Below, in pieces: positions 24,757 to 33,843 of a DNA stretch of 64,000 nucleotides. Location of the stretch: the NCBI RefSeq assembly GCF_024360925.2, contig NZ_CP113517.1:3286001-3350000 (forward strand), in the 5' to 3' direction. Both the position numbers and the translations under genes were made by a program. How positions within the stretch are numbered: position 1 is the first letter of the stretch; each line of letters starts with the position of its first letter. The DNA comes from Methylomonas rapida (GTDB taxonomy: Bacteria > Pseudomonadota > Gammaproteobacteria > Methylococcales > Methylomonadaceae). The notes under the pieces were generated by a model. That model did no database searches. It was not told the origin of the DNA and worked only from the letters and a program-made list of their open reading frames with translations.

Positions 24757-25119
24757 ATACTCTCTCTGAACATATTGAATTTAAATTATTAGAGAATTCT
24801 TGTCGTAATTGACAGGCTTGCGAGGTATGTTATCGATAAATAACGCAACCACTACTAACTAACTTAATGAGTGGATAAACTAACACAAGGTCATTTATTC
24901 CGGTAACTTTAAATAGAAACATTGCCAAAAATGTGATCGGGAACTGATTTTATGCGTAGAACGTTAGAACAATAGCGTTATGCCACTTCTTTTGGATTCT
25001 CGTACAGTGGATTCACAAATTATGCGTAAAAATGTACAGCAGAATTTGTACCAGCACTGAAACCTTGTGATTTTCTATGTTGCGATGAAACATAAAAAAT
25101 AAATCTATGCTAAATGCCA
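24757..25119. other. AT-rich region upstream of the Rhs gene
   Basis: No gene is seen. The stretch is clearly more AT-rich than the chromosome on either side. A GAGAGAG ribosome site precedes the Rhs ATG, so the Rhs promoter should lie in the first 200 bases. It ends with TGCCA, the left target duplication of the first IS1380-family element. Confidence 0.6.
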
Positions 25120-26787
25120 CCTGAATCCGTGACTTAAAAGGCCATCCACGGCCGCAACGCAATGATTTAAAACGCTTATTCTGGGATAATACCGCTATTC
25201 TTCCATTCACCCGGCGAGTGATTCATGAAGCGGTTTATCCTGGAGCAATCTGAAACTGAATTTTATACCAGCCATTCTGGATTAGCCTTGGTCGGTTTAT
25301 GTTTGAATCAATATGGCCAGCTCAATCAGGCGCTGGAAAAAGGTATTCCGCTACGGCACGGTATTGCTCACGCCGATATTATCAAAAGCTATATAGGCAC
25401 CCTTAGCCTGGGCAAAAGCGACTTCGAAGCCATCGAAAACCATCGCGACGACGACTATTTCAAAGCCGCGCTCGCCATTCATCAAGTACCCTCCAGCGCC
25501 CGCCTCAGACAGCGACTGGATGAACACGCCGACGCCTTATTACCGATCATTTATCAAAGCAACCTCGATTTTCTGGCTCACGCCCAGGTGCCGGTAACGC
25601 CGTTAGCCACAGGCCATGTCGCGTTGGATATCGATGTTTACCCCATGAACAACGAAAAAACCTGCAAAGAAGGCGTCTCCCGAACCTACAAAGGTTTTGA
25701 CGGCTACGCCCCGATTGCCCTCTATCTGGGTAAAGAGGGCTGGTGTATTGGTAATGAACTGCGCGAAGGCAAGCAGCATTGCCAATACGAATTCCGCTAT
25801 GCGCTGGAGCGCGGACTCGCCGCCGCGAAACGTTTGACGACTTTGCCTTTGTTGGTCCGGCTGGATGGCGGTCACGACGCGCTCGACAATCGCATCGACT
25901 TACACGAAGCCGATCAGGTCGATTTCATCATCAAATGGAACCCGCGTAAACAAGATGCCGACGCCTGGCTGGCCTACGCCGAACAACACGGCCAGTGGAC
26001 CACACCGCGCGAAGGCAAACGCGTGGCCTTGTTCAGTGTCATGGAGCAACACACTCGCAACGGTAAAACCTATACCTGTCGCAGGGTCATGCAAATCACC
26101 GAGCGCACCATCACGGCTCAAGGCCAAGCCCTCGTGCTACCGGATATCGAAATCGAAGGCTGGTGGACCAGTCTGCCGGTGGCCGATTACGACGATGCCA
26201 TGGTTATTGCCCTCTATCGCGACCATGCCACCGCTGAACAATTCCACAGCGAATTCAAGACCGATCTGGATATCGAGCGCCTGCCATCCGGCAAGTTTGC
26301 CACCAACGACCTGATCATGAGCCTCAGCGCCTATAGCTACAACATCCTGCGCTGGATAGGCCTGATCGGCTTGCTGGGCGAACAAAGCCCGGTCAGGCAT
26401 CCTGCCAAGCGGCGGCGTATCAAAACCGTGATCCAGGAACTGATGTATCTGGCCGCGCGACTCATCCGTAGCGGGCACCGGCTGAAGCTGCGCTTTTCAC
26501 AGAGCTGTCCCGGTTTCATCGCTTTTGAATCCACCTACGCCAAACTCGCCGCCGGCTAGCGACTGATCGCTCTGCCATCGATAGCACAACGCCGCAAATT
26601 CACAGTGGCTTGGGAATCCTGCGCCTAAAGTCCATCAAATTGAATCATGCAGGGAAAATATTCCAGATAATACGCTGCATTTCTAGCCGTTAAACTCGAT
26701 TGCCCGGACCACACTTTTAAATTCAGCGAATTTTGGAAGAGTATGACGAATAAAAGGTCTGGCAATATGTGGAGTCACGGATTCAGG
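25120..26787 (+). mobile_element. IS1380-family element, copy A (1668 bp)
   Basis: The ends are 15-base inverted repeats, CCTGAATCCGTGACT and AGTCACGGATTCAGG. Five-base target duplications TGCCA lie at 25115-25119 and 26788-26792. It carries one transposase gene on the plus strand. It matches copy B (27020-28687, opposite strand) along its length; I see one base difference, near 26706. Confidence 0.93.
25225..26559 (+). CDS. IS1380-family transposase, copy A
   Basis: This 444-residue DDE transposase has the acidic triad in VALDIDVYPMNNEKT, LVRLDGGHDALD and ATAEQFHSEFKTDLDIERL, as in IS1380-family enzymes. It cuts and joins the element ends. It is the only gene of the element and has no frameshift. 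Start ATG 25225 is preceded by GGCGAGTG. The protein is identical to the one at 27248-28582, which suggests recent movement. Confidence 0.92.
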   Translation: MKRFILEQSETEFYTSHSGLALVGLCLNQYGQLNQALEKGIPLRHGIAHADIIKSYIGTLSLGKSDFEAIENHRDDDYFKAALAIHQVPSSARLRQRLDEHADALLPIIYQSNLDFLAHAQVPVTPLATGHVALDIDVYPMNNEKTCKEGVSRTYKGFDGYAPIALYLGKEGWCIGNELREGKQHCQYEFRYALERGLAAAKRLTTLPLLVRLDGGHDALDNRIDLHEADQVDFIIKWNPRKQDADAWLAYAEQHGQWTTPREGKRVALFSVMEQHTRNGKTYTCRRVMQITERTITAQGQALVLPDIEIEGWWTSLPVADYDDAMVIALYRDHATAEQFHSEFKTDLDIERLPSGKFATNDLIMSLSAYSYNILRWIGLIGLLGEQSPVRHPAKRRRIKTVIQELMYLAARLIRSGHRLKLRFSQSCPGFIAFESTYAKLAAG

Positions 26788-27019
26788 TGCCAAATAATCC
26801 AAAAACAACCGAGGGATATACCTCCGTTTCTTTTGGTTCGGTTTTGCCATTTACTGCTCAATGTTGACCATTCTTACCATACGACTTTTCTGCCCTTAAC
26901 GAATAACCTGAATGTCGGCTTTTTTCATTTCAAGCAATTTTGGTTGCGTCAGAAAACAAGGAGGTGAATGTTTCTTTTGGGTCGTAACCTGATGGCCAAC
27001 CTATTTGAAATGAATAATT
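26788..27019. other. 232-bp spacer between two inverted IS1380 copies
   Basis: This is island sequence older than the IS insertions. It holds no credible gene; a plus-strand frame running out of copy A is only an overlap. It carries the right TGCCA (26788-26792) of copy A and the left TAATT (27015-27019) of copy B. Confidence 0.7.
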
Positions 27020-28687
27020 CCTGAATCCGTGACTCCACATATTGCCAGACCTTTTATTCGTCATACTCTTCCAAAATTCGCTGAATTTAAAAGTGTGGTC
27101 CAGGCAATCGAGTTTAACGGCTAGAAATGCAGCGTATTATCTGGAATATTTTCCCTGCATGATTCAATTTGATGGACTTTAGGCGCAGGATTCCCAAGCC
27201 ACTGTGAATTTGCGGCGTTGTGCTATCGATGGCAGAGCGATCAGTCGCTAGCCGGCGGCGAGTTTGGCGTAGGTGGATTCAAAAGCGATGAAACCGGGAC
27301 AGCTCTGTGAAAAGCGCAGCTTCAGCCGGTGCCCGCTACGGATGAGTCGCGCGGCCAGATACATCAGTTCCTGGATCACGGTTTTGATACGCCGCCGCTT
27401 GGCAGGATGCCTGACCGGGCTTTGTTCGCCCAGCAAGCCGATCAGGCCTATCCAGCGCAGGATGTTGTAGCTATAGGCGCTGAGGCTCATGATCAGGTCG
27501 TTGGTGGCAAACTTGCCGGATGGCAGGCGCTCGATATCCAGATCGGTCTTGAATTCGCTGTGGAATTGTTCAGCGGTGGCATGGTCGCGATAGAGGGCAA
27601 TAACCATGGCATCGTCGTAATCGGCCACCGGCAGACTGGTCCACCAGCCTTCGATTTCGATATCCGGTAGCACGAGGGCTTGGCCTTGAGCCGTGATGGT
27701 GCGCTCGGTGATTTGCATGACCCGGCGACAGGTATAGGTTTTACCGTTGCGAGTGTGTTGCTCCATGACACTGAACAAGGCCACGCGTTTGCCTTCGCGC
27801 GGTGTGGTCCACTGGCCGTGTTGTTCGGCGTAGGCCAGCCAGGCGTCGGCATCTTGTTTACGCGGGTTCCATTTGATGATGAAATCGACCTGATCGGCTT
27901 CGTGTAAGTCGATGCGATTGTCGAGCGCGTCGTGACCGCCATCCAGCCGGACCAACAAAGGCAAAGTCGTCAAACGTTTCGCGGCGGCGAGTCCGCGCTC
28001 CAGCGCATAGCGGAATTCGTATTGGCAATGCTGCTTGCCTTCGCGCAGTTCATTACCAATACACCAGCCCTCTTTACCCAGATAGAGGGCAATCGGGGCG
28101 TAGCCGTCAAAACCTTTGTAGGTTCGGGAGACGCCTTCTTTGCAGGTTTTTTCGTTGTTCATGGGGTAAACATCGATATCCAACGCGACATGGCCTGTGG
28201 CTAACGGCGTTACCGGCACCTGGGCGTGAGCCAGAAAATCGAGGTTGCTTTGATAAATGATCGGTAATAAGGCGTCGGCGTGTTCATCCAGTCGCTGTCT
28301 GAGGCGGGCGCTGGAGGGTACTTGATGAATGGCGAGCGCGGCTTTGAAATAGTCGTCGTCGCGATGGTTTTCGATGGCTTCGAAGTCGCTTTTGCCCAGG
28401 CTAAGGGTGCCTATATAGCTTTTGATAATATCGGCGTGAGCAATACCGTGCCGTAGCGGAATACCTTTTTCCAGCGCCTGATTGAGCTGGCCATATTGAT
28501 TCAAACATAAACCGACCAAGGCTAATCCAGAATGGCTGGTATAAAATTCAGTTTCAGATTGCTCCAGGATAAACCGCTTCATGAATCACTCGCCGGGTGA
28601 ATGGAAGAATAGCGGTATTATCCCAGAATAAGCGTTTTAAATCATTGCGTTGCGGCCGTGGATGGCCTTTTAAGTCACGGATTCAGG
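27020..28687 (-). mobile_element. IS1380-family element, copy B (1668 bp, inverted)
   Basis: The ends are the same as in copy A (CCTGAATCC at 27020, GGATTCAGG ending at 28687). Its own five-base target duplications TAATT lie at 27015-27019 and 28688-28692. Because each copy has a separate duplication, they came by two independent insertions rather than by inversion of one unit. Confidence 0.93.
27248..28582 (-). CDS. IS1380-family transposase, copy B
   Basis: This 444-residue transposase is identical in sequence to the copy A product and has the same acidic triad (LDIDVYP, RLDGGHD, EQFHSEF). It reads on the minus strand, so the two genes are transcribed toward each other across the 232-bp spacer. 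Both appear intact and therefore potentially active. Confidence 0.92.
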   Translation of the reverse strand: MKRFILEQSETEFYTSHSGLALVGLCLNQYGQLNQALEKGIPLRHGIAHADIIKSYIGTLSLGKSDFEAIENHRDDDYFKAALAIHQVPSSARLRQRLDEHADALLPIIYQSNLDFLAHAQVPVTPLATGHVALDIDVYPMNNEKTCKEGVSRTYKGFDGYAPIALYLGKEGWCIGNELREGKQHCQYEFRYALERGLAAAKRLTTLPLLVRLDGGHDALDNRIDLHEADQVDFIIKWNPRKQDADAWLAYAEQHGQWTTPREGKRVALFSVMEQHTRNGKTYTCRRVMQITERTITAQGQALVLPDIEIEGWWTSLPVADYDDAMVIALYRDHATAEQFHSEFKTDLDIERLPSGKFATNDLIMSLSAYSYNILRWIGLIGLLGEQSPVRHPAKRRRIKTVIQELMYLAARLIRSGHRLKLRFSQSCPGFIAFESTYAKLAAG

Positions 28688-28745
28688 TAATTGCCAGCGA
28701 CCGCTTTTGGCTATTATGGATTCCGTTAAAAACAACTTCCCGAAA

Positions 28746-29951
28746 TTACCTGTTTTGAGGCAGAGCTCGGTAATTCCATCGGGGTAGAAAATCATCAAAT
28801 ACGATTCGCATGTTTTGGATGAAATCGGCGGCACATTTCTTTCCGGTTTCATAGATACCGGTCAAAATGTCGACCGTGACTTTTAATCCGGTTGTGGTCT
28901 TAGCTTTTTCCATAAATTGCCTGGCAATGTCGAGCGTATGAAACACGACACCTTGGCAGGCGCGGGTGATGTGCGGAAACAAGCGATGCTCAATCGGATT
29001 GTGCTTTGAGCAATAGGGCGGATAGTGTGCGATGCGAATTTCCAAGCCCAAACATTCTGCCAAAGCCTGCACGGCTTCTTTGAAAACATGACGATTAGCG
29101 GCATTACTGCCACCCCCATCACACAGGATTAATAACCGCTTGGCATGGGGGTAGTGCTCGCGGCCCTGCCGTTGCCACCACAGGGCGATGCTATCGCAAC
29201 ACAATTCGCTGGTATCGTGGCTGGTATTGAGGTGAATCGTGCCTTCATTCCGAGCCACGTCATAAATACCATGCGGAATGAGCTTACCTTGGCCAGCACT
29301 TGGAAAATCATGATCCAGCGTTTCGACAGGGGCTTGTGTATGGGTATGCCCTTCGCGGGCGAAGTCACCGATGAGTTCTTTCTTCTTGGTGTCGATGCTG
29401 ATCACGGGCTCTCCAGCAGCCAAGTATTCCGCTTTGAGACGAGCAATGTTTTCGAATTGGGCATTGCGGTCGGGATGGGCGCCCATGGATTTTTTCTTGC
29501 GCGCCTTGCGTTGGCCCAGGCCGTGTTTTCGCAACAGCTTGCGCACTGTATGACGGCTAGCCGGCGTTCCCATCTCCCGTAACCGGCGACTAATTTCGCA
29601 ACGGGATAGATTGGTCCATAACACACCTTCCCGCATCGGATCACCGGCGGTGAATTCCGCCAGCAGTGCCAGAAAGTTAACCAATAGCTGGGGTTGCTGT
29701 TCAATCGCGGGTTTCCGGCCCCCACCTTTTTTTCGGACCCGCTCCGATGCTGGGTCATCGGCAAAGTCTAATTCCTGCAGTCCACGGCGGACGGTTTTGG
29801 GATCGATATCGAATAGCTTCGAAATATAGTCAATACCGCCATGGCCCAATTTCGTCGCTTCTATGCCCGCATAACGACGCTTATCCTTTTCGGATAAGGT
29901 TCTAAACAGTCGCTGCATTTTGATTTCGATGGCTTGCTCGTAACCGATCAC
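28746..29951 (-). CDS. ISAzo13-family transposase
   Basis: This 401-residue protein resembles ISAzo13-type DDE transposases: N-terminal helix-turn-helix (LFDIDPKTVRRGLQELDF), a second DNA-binding region (SRHTVRKLLRKHGLGQRKAR) and the acidic core VISIDTKKKELIG, LLILCDGGGSNAANR and KHNPIEHRLFPHITRA. The frame opens at GTG 29951, inside the target duplication of the nested ISAs1 element; the first internal ATG reads MQRLFRTLSEKDKRRY. The coding frame is whole, but its promoter has been separated from it by the insertion, so expression is doubtful. Confidence 0.88.
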   Translation of the reverse strand: MIGYEQAIEIKMQRLFRTLSEKDKRRYAGIEATKLGHGGIDYISKLFDIDPKTVRRGLQELDFADDPASERVRKKGGGRKPAIEQQPQLLVNFLALLAEFTAGDPMREGVLWTNLSRCEISRRLREMGTPASRHTVRKLLRKHGLGQRKARKKKSMGAHPDRNAQFENIARLKAEYLAAGEPVISIDTKKKELIGDFAREGHTHTQAPVETLDHDFPSAGQGKLIPHGIYDVARNEGTIHLNTSHDTSELCCDSIALWWQRQGREHYPHAKRLLILCDGGGSNAANRHVFKEAVQALAECLGLEIRIAHYPPYCSKHNPIEHRLFPHITRACQGVVFHTLDIARQFMEKAKTTTGLKVTVDILTGIYETGKKCAADFIQNMRIVFDDFLPRWNYRALPQNR

Positions 29952-31142
29952 CAGGGCAATCGCGCTATGTTGCAGATGTTCCGAAGAGTAATTTAAAGCG
30001 ATAGTTATCGTTCAAACATGCTCGCAACTTGCGGCGCTTCAAGCTGTCTTTAGTAGGTCCGTTATTTCGTAGTAAATTGAGTGCCATCCGTCGCATCAAC
30101 GCCAAGTTTTCGGCGGAATGATCTGTTCTGGCGCGATTCGCATCTTCGCCAAACTGCACATCCAGCACCCAGTGCTGGGAATTTTCTATCGCCCAATGCT
30201 GCCGTACCCCTTCGGCAAAGCGCTGCAAATCCGTAAACGAACACAAATAGTAGCGACACTCAACCGAGGTCTTGTCACCGAGGGTGCGAATCGATTCAAC
30301 CCGACCAATGGCTTGTAGCCCGGCCCAGTCAGGTTTTTGCGTCAACCAAGCAATCTCGCTACTCAAGCTGTAACGGCGTATTTCCAGGCGACCGTGATCT
30401 TTGTCGATGGTTTCGTAGACCGGTAAGCGGTCGTTGGCATTTTCAGTATCCAGCCACAACCTGACATCCTCGCAAAGGTTCGGATGATTATCCTTCAGTG
30501 CCAACACGTAATCCGCTTGCGCCGTAACGATGGTTTTCGCAATGGCTTTTTGACAACCCATGGCATCGATCGAGATCAGAGCTCCTTTGATGTCCAACAT
30601 CGACAATAAATCGGGGATCGCCTTGATTTCGTTAGTCTTCTCATCCACCGCCTGTTGCGCCAACACCCAACGCGCTTCAGCCGCAAAGGCGCTCATCAAA
30701 TGCACGGCCTTATCCCCTTCGCGGCTGCCGCGCAAGGTCTTGCCGTCCAAACAGACTTGCTGTCCTGAAAGGCTTGGCAATGCCGCCTGCACCCAACGTT
30801 GAAAGGTCTCGGCAAACGCTTGGGGATTCAGGCGGCCCAAGACATTACTCAGGGTATCGTGCGAGGGAATTCCATTCGGTAATTCCAAAAAGGTCCGCAG
30901 CCAATCTTCTTTTTCTTCGGCAAACTCTTCCATGCCGACCCAATCCTCGATGCCGCTCAATACTGCGCATAAGACGATCATCACGATATCCGTGAGTTTG
31001 TGGAGTTTGTTTTTGCCCTCTCGCCGCGGGTCTGTGAGGTCAGCAAAATAGGGGGTTGGATCTGGGAGCATCTGGGATATTAGGCAAAATCGCTATACTA
31101 AACCCCTTGCCCGTGCAAGTGCTACAAAGCGCGATTGCCCTG
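29952..31142 (-). mobile_element. ISAs1-family element (1191 bp) with 10-bp target duplication
   Basis: Terminal inverted repeats begin CAGGGCAATCGCGCT at both ends, matching about 21 of 23 bases. The host target AACCGATCAC is repeated at 29942-29951 and 31143-31152. A 10-base duplication is typical of ISAs1. It inserted at the 5' end of the ISAzo13 transposase gene. Confidence 0.94.
29965..31071 (-). CDS. ISAs1-family transposase
   Basis: This 368-residue transposase has the ISAs1/H-repeat-associated pattern: N-terminal DPRREGKNKLHKLTDIV, a DDE core with LDGKTLRGSRE, ISIDAMGCQKAIAKTI and VLALKDNHPNLCEDV, and RQHWAIENSQHWVLDVQFGE. It appears intact and full length. ISAs1-type genes are often found beside Rhs loci (H-repeats), which suits this context. 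Confidence 0.93.
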   Translation of the reverse strand: MLPDPTPYFADLTDPRREGKNKLHKLTDIVMIVLCAVLSGIEDWVGMEEFAEEKEDWLRTFLELPNGIPSHDTLSNVLGRLNPQAFAETFQRWVQAALPSLSGQQVCLDGKTLRGSREGDKAVHLMSAFAAEARWVLAQQAVDEKTNEIKAIPDLLSMLDIKGALISIDAMGCQKAIAKTIVTAQADYVLALKDNHPNLCEDVRLWLDTENANDRLPVYETIDKDHGRLEIRRYSLSSEIAWLTQKPDWAGLQAIGRVESIRTLGDKTSVECRYYLCSFTDLQRFAEGVRQHWAIENSQHWVLDVQFGEDANRARTDHSAENLALMRRMALNLLRNNGPTKDSLKRRKLRACLNDNYRFKLLFGTSAT

Positions 31143-31259
31143 AACCGATCACTGGCTTTTTATCTTACGCTGCGAAAAACGCTTATTATCGTCGATTCGC
31201 CCTTAGCAATTCAGGGAAGTTGTTTTTAGCGATATCCTATGCATAGCTATGCATAACGG

Positions 31260-31694
31260 CCATTATGTGAAGTTTCCTTTTATGTATAGCGATGTTGTCG
31301 CGAGCGAGATGTGATCTGGCTTGAAAGCCTCTATCTTGCTCGCAATCTTTGCATAATTTCCATGATTTGAAACAAGCTTTCAAATACACCAAAAGGGAGC
31401 AATATCAGCGTTTATTCCGGTCGATGTCGCCAGGCGCATCGCACTCTCACTTTTTAGCGACATTATGGATAAATTTCGTATGATTGTTTCCCTATTGGGA
31501 ACTATTTTAAATAGAAAAAGCTATCTGTAGTGCTGAGGGTTGTTTTCTGAATTGAACAACAGAAAATCGACTCCTGAAGTTTGCAAAAATTATGACCAGC
31601 TTTTTATCTGACTGCCTTGCTCAATCCGCATGATTCCTGATGTCAACAATTCGAAACCAAGACAGTATGCATAAAAGGAAACTTCACATAATGG
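31260..31694. mobile_element. MITE-like element, 435 bp, no transposase
   Basis: Two 29-base inverted repeats at 31260-31288 and 31666-31694 (beginning CCATTATGTGAAGTTTCC) differ at one base. They enclose about 377 bases with no credible open frame. It sits beside the ISAzo13 right end, next to an 18-base perfect palindrome at 31238-31255. The transposase family that would mobilise it is not identifiable from the ends. Confidence 0.75.
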
Positions 31695-31772
31695 TCGACT
31701 GCACCCCATAGACAGTGACATATTTCAGTTGCAAATAACGCCGGTTTGCGGTGGATGATTGCAGGTCGCAAC

Positions 31773-31910
31773 ACCTACGCCTACATCAGCGCCAACGAGG
31801 TTGATCAACTTTACGACTCATACTTGAGACATCAACAGGCATTTGCCTCATCCCTCTCGCCGCAGCACCTCGAAATAAACTTTATCCAGTCTTTCATCAA
31901 GTCTTTGTAG
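31773..31910 (+). pseudogene. 3' fragment of the 72-codon gene (right copy)
   Basis: The last 46 codons with stop of the 72-residue gene (AYISANEVDQLYDSYLRHQQ) are repeated identically here; the first 26 codons and the ribosome site are missing. It marks the inner boundary of the right direct repeat. Confidence 0.85.
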
Positions 31911-32026
31911 TCGCGGGCTTGCTGGCATGAAACCTTGCCAGCAAGCCTGTCCGGCAATGGATTCCCCCCGCTACGACTTCCGCAACTCAACCCTCAGTAT
32001 TTTTCCGCACGCCCGCCGCCTGCAAA
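31773..32026. repeat. Right direct repeat of the accessory island
   Basis: Copy of 17873-18125 in direct orientation, ending inside lipA. Both copies contain the terminator hairpin (here 31917-31946). Recombination between the copies would remove about 13.9 kb and restore one 72-codon gene convergent with one lipA. Confidence 0.93.
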
Positions 32027-32958
32027 TCGGCGTGATAGGAGGATCGCACCAACGGCGCACTGGCAACCTGTTGAAAGCCCAATTCACGGGCTATCTCGGC
32101 ATAACGCTTGAATTGATCGGGGTGAACATATTCCTTGACCGCCAGATGATCCTTACTCGGCTGTAAATATTGCCCCAGGGTCAACATGCTGCAACCATGC
32201 GCCATTAAATCCCGCAGCACCTCTATCACTTCCGCTTCGGTTTCGCCGATTCCCAGCATCAAGCCTGATTTTGTCGGCACATTCGGCAACAATTGCTTAT
32301 GCCGCCGTAATAATTGCAACGAGGTTTGATAATCAGCACCCGGCCGCGCTTCCAGATACAAGCGCGGTACGGTTTCCAGATTATGATTGAATACATCGCA
32401 TGGCTGTTTGCGTAAAATTTCCAGCGCATTATCCATACGCCCACGAAAGTCCGGCGTTAGAATTTCGATCGTGGTTGCGGGTGACGCCCGGCGAATCGCG
32501 GCGATACAGGCGGCAAAATGTCCAGAGCCACCGTCGCGCAGATCGTCGCGGTTGACCGACGTGACGACGACGTATTTCAAACCCATCGCCGCGACAGTAC
32601 GCGCCAAATTTAGCGGTTCCTCCTGATCCAAAGGCTTGGGCTTGCCGTGGGCCACATCGCAAAACGGGCAACGCCGGGTACATAAATCGCCCATGATCAT
32701 GAAGGTGGCGGTACCATGGCTGAAGCATTCGCCCAGATTGGGGCAAGCGGCTTCTTCACAGACGGTATGCAAGCGGTTTTCCCGTAGCGACTGCTTGATC
32801 TGGTTGATCTTGTCACCGCTCGGCAACTTGATTCTGATCCAATCCGGTTTACGCAACACCGTTTCCGGTTTTTCGACCTTGATTGGAATCCGCGACAACT
32901 TGTCGGCGTTGCGCTGGTGGGTTTCGGGCGTGGTGCGGGAAGGTGCGGTCAATTTCAT
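31987..32958 (-). CDS. lipA: Lipoyl synthase
   Basis: LipA inserts two sulfur atoms into octanoyl groups on GcvH and E2 proteins, using radical SAM chemistry. The 323-residue protein has the radical SAM cluster [10 protein letters not shown], the auxiliary cluster cysteines [12 protein letters not shown] near the N-terminus, and the C-terminal RSSYHAD motif. It overlaps lipB by four bases. The 3' end is inside the right island repeat but the gene is whole; its final 13 codons are also found at 18086-18125. Confidence 0.97.
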   Translation of the reverse strand: MKLTAPSRTTPETHQRNADKLSRIPIKVEKPETVLRKPDWIRIKLPSGDKINQIKQSLRENRLHTVCEEAACPNLGECFSHGTATFMIMGDLCTRRCPFCDVAHGKPKPLDQEEPLNLARTVAAMGLKYVVVTSVNRDDLRDGGSGHFAACIAAIRRASPATTIEILTPDFRGRMDNALEILRKQPCDVFNHNLETVPRLYLEARPGADYQTSLQLLRRHKQLLPNVPTKSGLMLGIGETEAEVIEVLRDLMAHGCSMLTLGQYLQPSKDHLAVKEYVHPDQFKRYAEIARELGFQQVASAPLVRSSYHADLQAAGVRKNTEG

Positions 32959-33569
32959 GATTCGATCGCCTTGATAATGTGATGAACAACCGGCACTGCC
33001 AGTTCGTGAAGCCTGATTTTCACTCCGAAGTCAGCCAGCTGGGTGACTTGCAAGCCGGCATAACCGCAGGGATTGATATTGTAAAAGGGCGATAAATCCA
33101 TATCGTTGTTCAGGCTCAGGCCATGGTAACTGCAGCCCTGTTTGATTCTGAGCCCCAGGGCGCCAATCTTTTTGCCATCGACGTAGACCCCCGGCGCATC
33201 GGCCCTGGCTTCGGCCCCGATACCATATTGGCTCAGCGCCGCTATCATCGCATTTTCCAGCAACGACACCGCTTGCCTGGGCCCCATCGCCAATCGACGC
33301 AAATCCAGCAGTGCATAAACAACCAATTGCCCGGGGCCATGATAGGTTATCTGCCCCCCCCTGTCGGTTTCCACCAAGGGAATGTCGCCGCCGTGTAACA
33401 GATGCTCGTGCTTGCCGTTCAAGCCCAAAGTGTAGACGGGCTGATGTTCGGTAACCCAGATTTCATCCGCTTTATCCGCGCCACGTTCGGCGTTGAATTG
33501 CCGCATCTGCTGCCAAACGGTCCGATAGTCCCGCAGTCCCAGTTGCCGTATAACGGTTTGCCCGCGCAC
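32955..33569 (-). CDS. lipB: Octanoyl-[ACP]:protein octanoyltransferase
   Basis: LipB transfers octanoate from ACP to lipoyl domains, giving the LipA substrate. The 204-residue protein has [20 protein letters not shown] and the catalytic Lys and Cys region ([19 protein letters not shown] and [13 protein letters not shown]). GTG 33569 lies after a GTAAGG site and is the preferred start; a TTG one codon upstream is possible. It follows ybeD by seven bases and overlaps lipA. Confidence 0.96.
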   Translation of the reverse strand: MRGQTVIRQLGLRDYRTVWQQMRQFNAERGADKADEIWVTEHQPVYTLGLNGKHEHLLHGGDIPLVETDRGGQITYHGPGQLVVYALLDLRRLAMGPRQAVSLLENAMIAALSQYGIGAEARADAPGVYVDGKKIGALGLRIKQGCSYHGLSLNNDMDLSPFYNINPCGYAGLQVTQLADFGVKIRLHELAVPVVHHIIKAIES

Positions 33570-33576
33570 CAAAACC

Positions 33577-33843
33577 TTACAACGCCATCAATACGTCGGG
33601 ATGATCGGTCAGGCCCTGATAGATCGCATCGAGCTGCTCGCGGCTGGTGGCTTCTATCATGACCGTAACCGAGGTATAGGTGCCCGCCTTGCTCGGCCGA
33701 CTGGTCACGGCACCCTCGCGAATATCGGCGACATGCCGACGCACGATTTCAACCACGATCGCGTCGAAATCATCCCGACTCTTCCCCATCGCCTTGATCG
33801 CGAATTGACAGGGAAATTCTAAAAGGCTTTCTGTTTCGCTCAT
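33577..33843 (-). CDS. ybeD: YbeD/DUF493 regulatory protein
   Basis: This 88-residue protein has the DUF493/YbeD pattern with an ACT-like fold ([20 protein letters not shown] and [20 protein letters not shown]). It usually sits next to lipB and may regulate lipoate synthesis, but no mechanism is known. It starts at ATG 33843 in a four-base overlap with the dat gene. Confidence 0.9.
   Translation of the reverse strand: MSETESLLEFPCQFAIKAMGKSRDDFDAIVVEIVRRHVADIREGAVTSRPSKAGTYTSVTVMIEATSREQLDAIYQGLTDHPDVLMAL

Larger units (their letters stand above)
28727..31228 (-). mobile_element. ISAzo13-family element interrupted by an ISAs1 element
   Basis: End sequences TAAAAACAACTTCCC (28727) and its complement (ending 31228) form imperfect terminal repeats. 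Without the nested 1191-bp ISAs1 element and one target copy, its length is about 1.3 kb, normal for the family. I could not see a clear target duplication outside. The transposase is transcribed on the minus strand, and its promoter side lies beyond the insertion. Confidence 0.75.

Noticed and set aside
26743..26967. 74-codon frame crossing the end of IS1380 copy A
   Set aside because: It runs from the element end into the spacer, with no family pattern or ribosome site.
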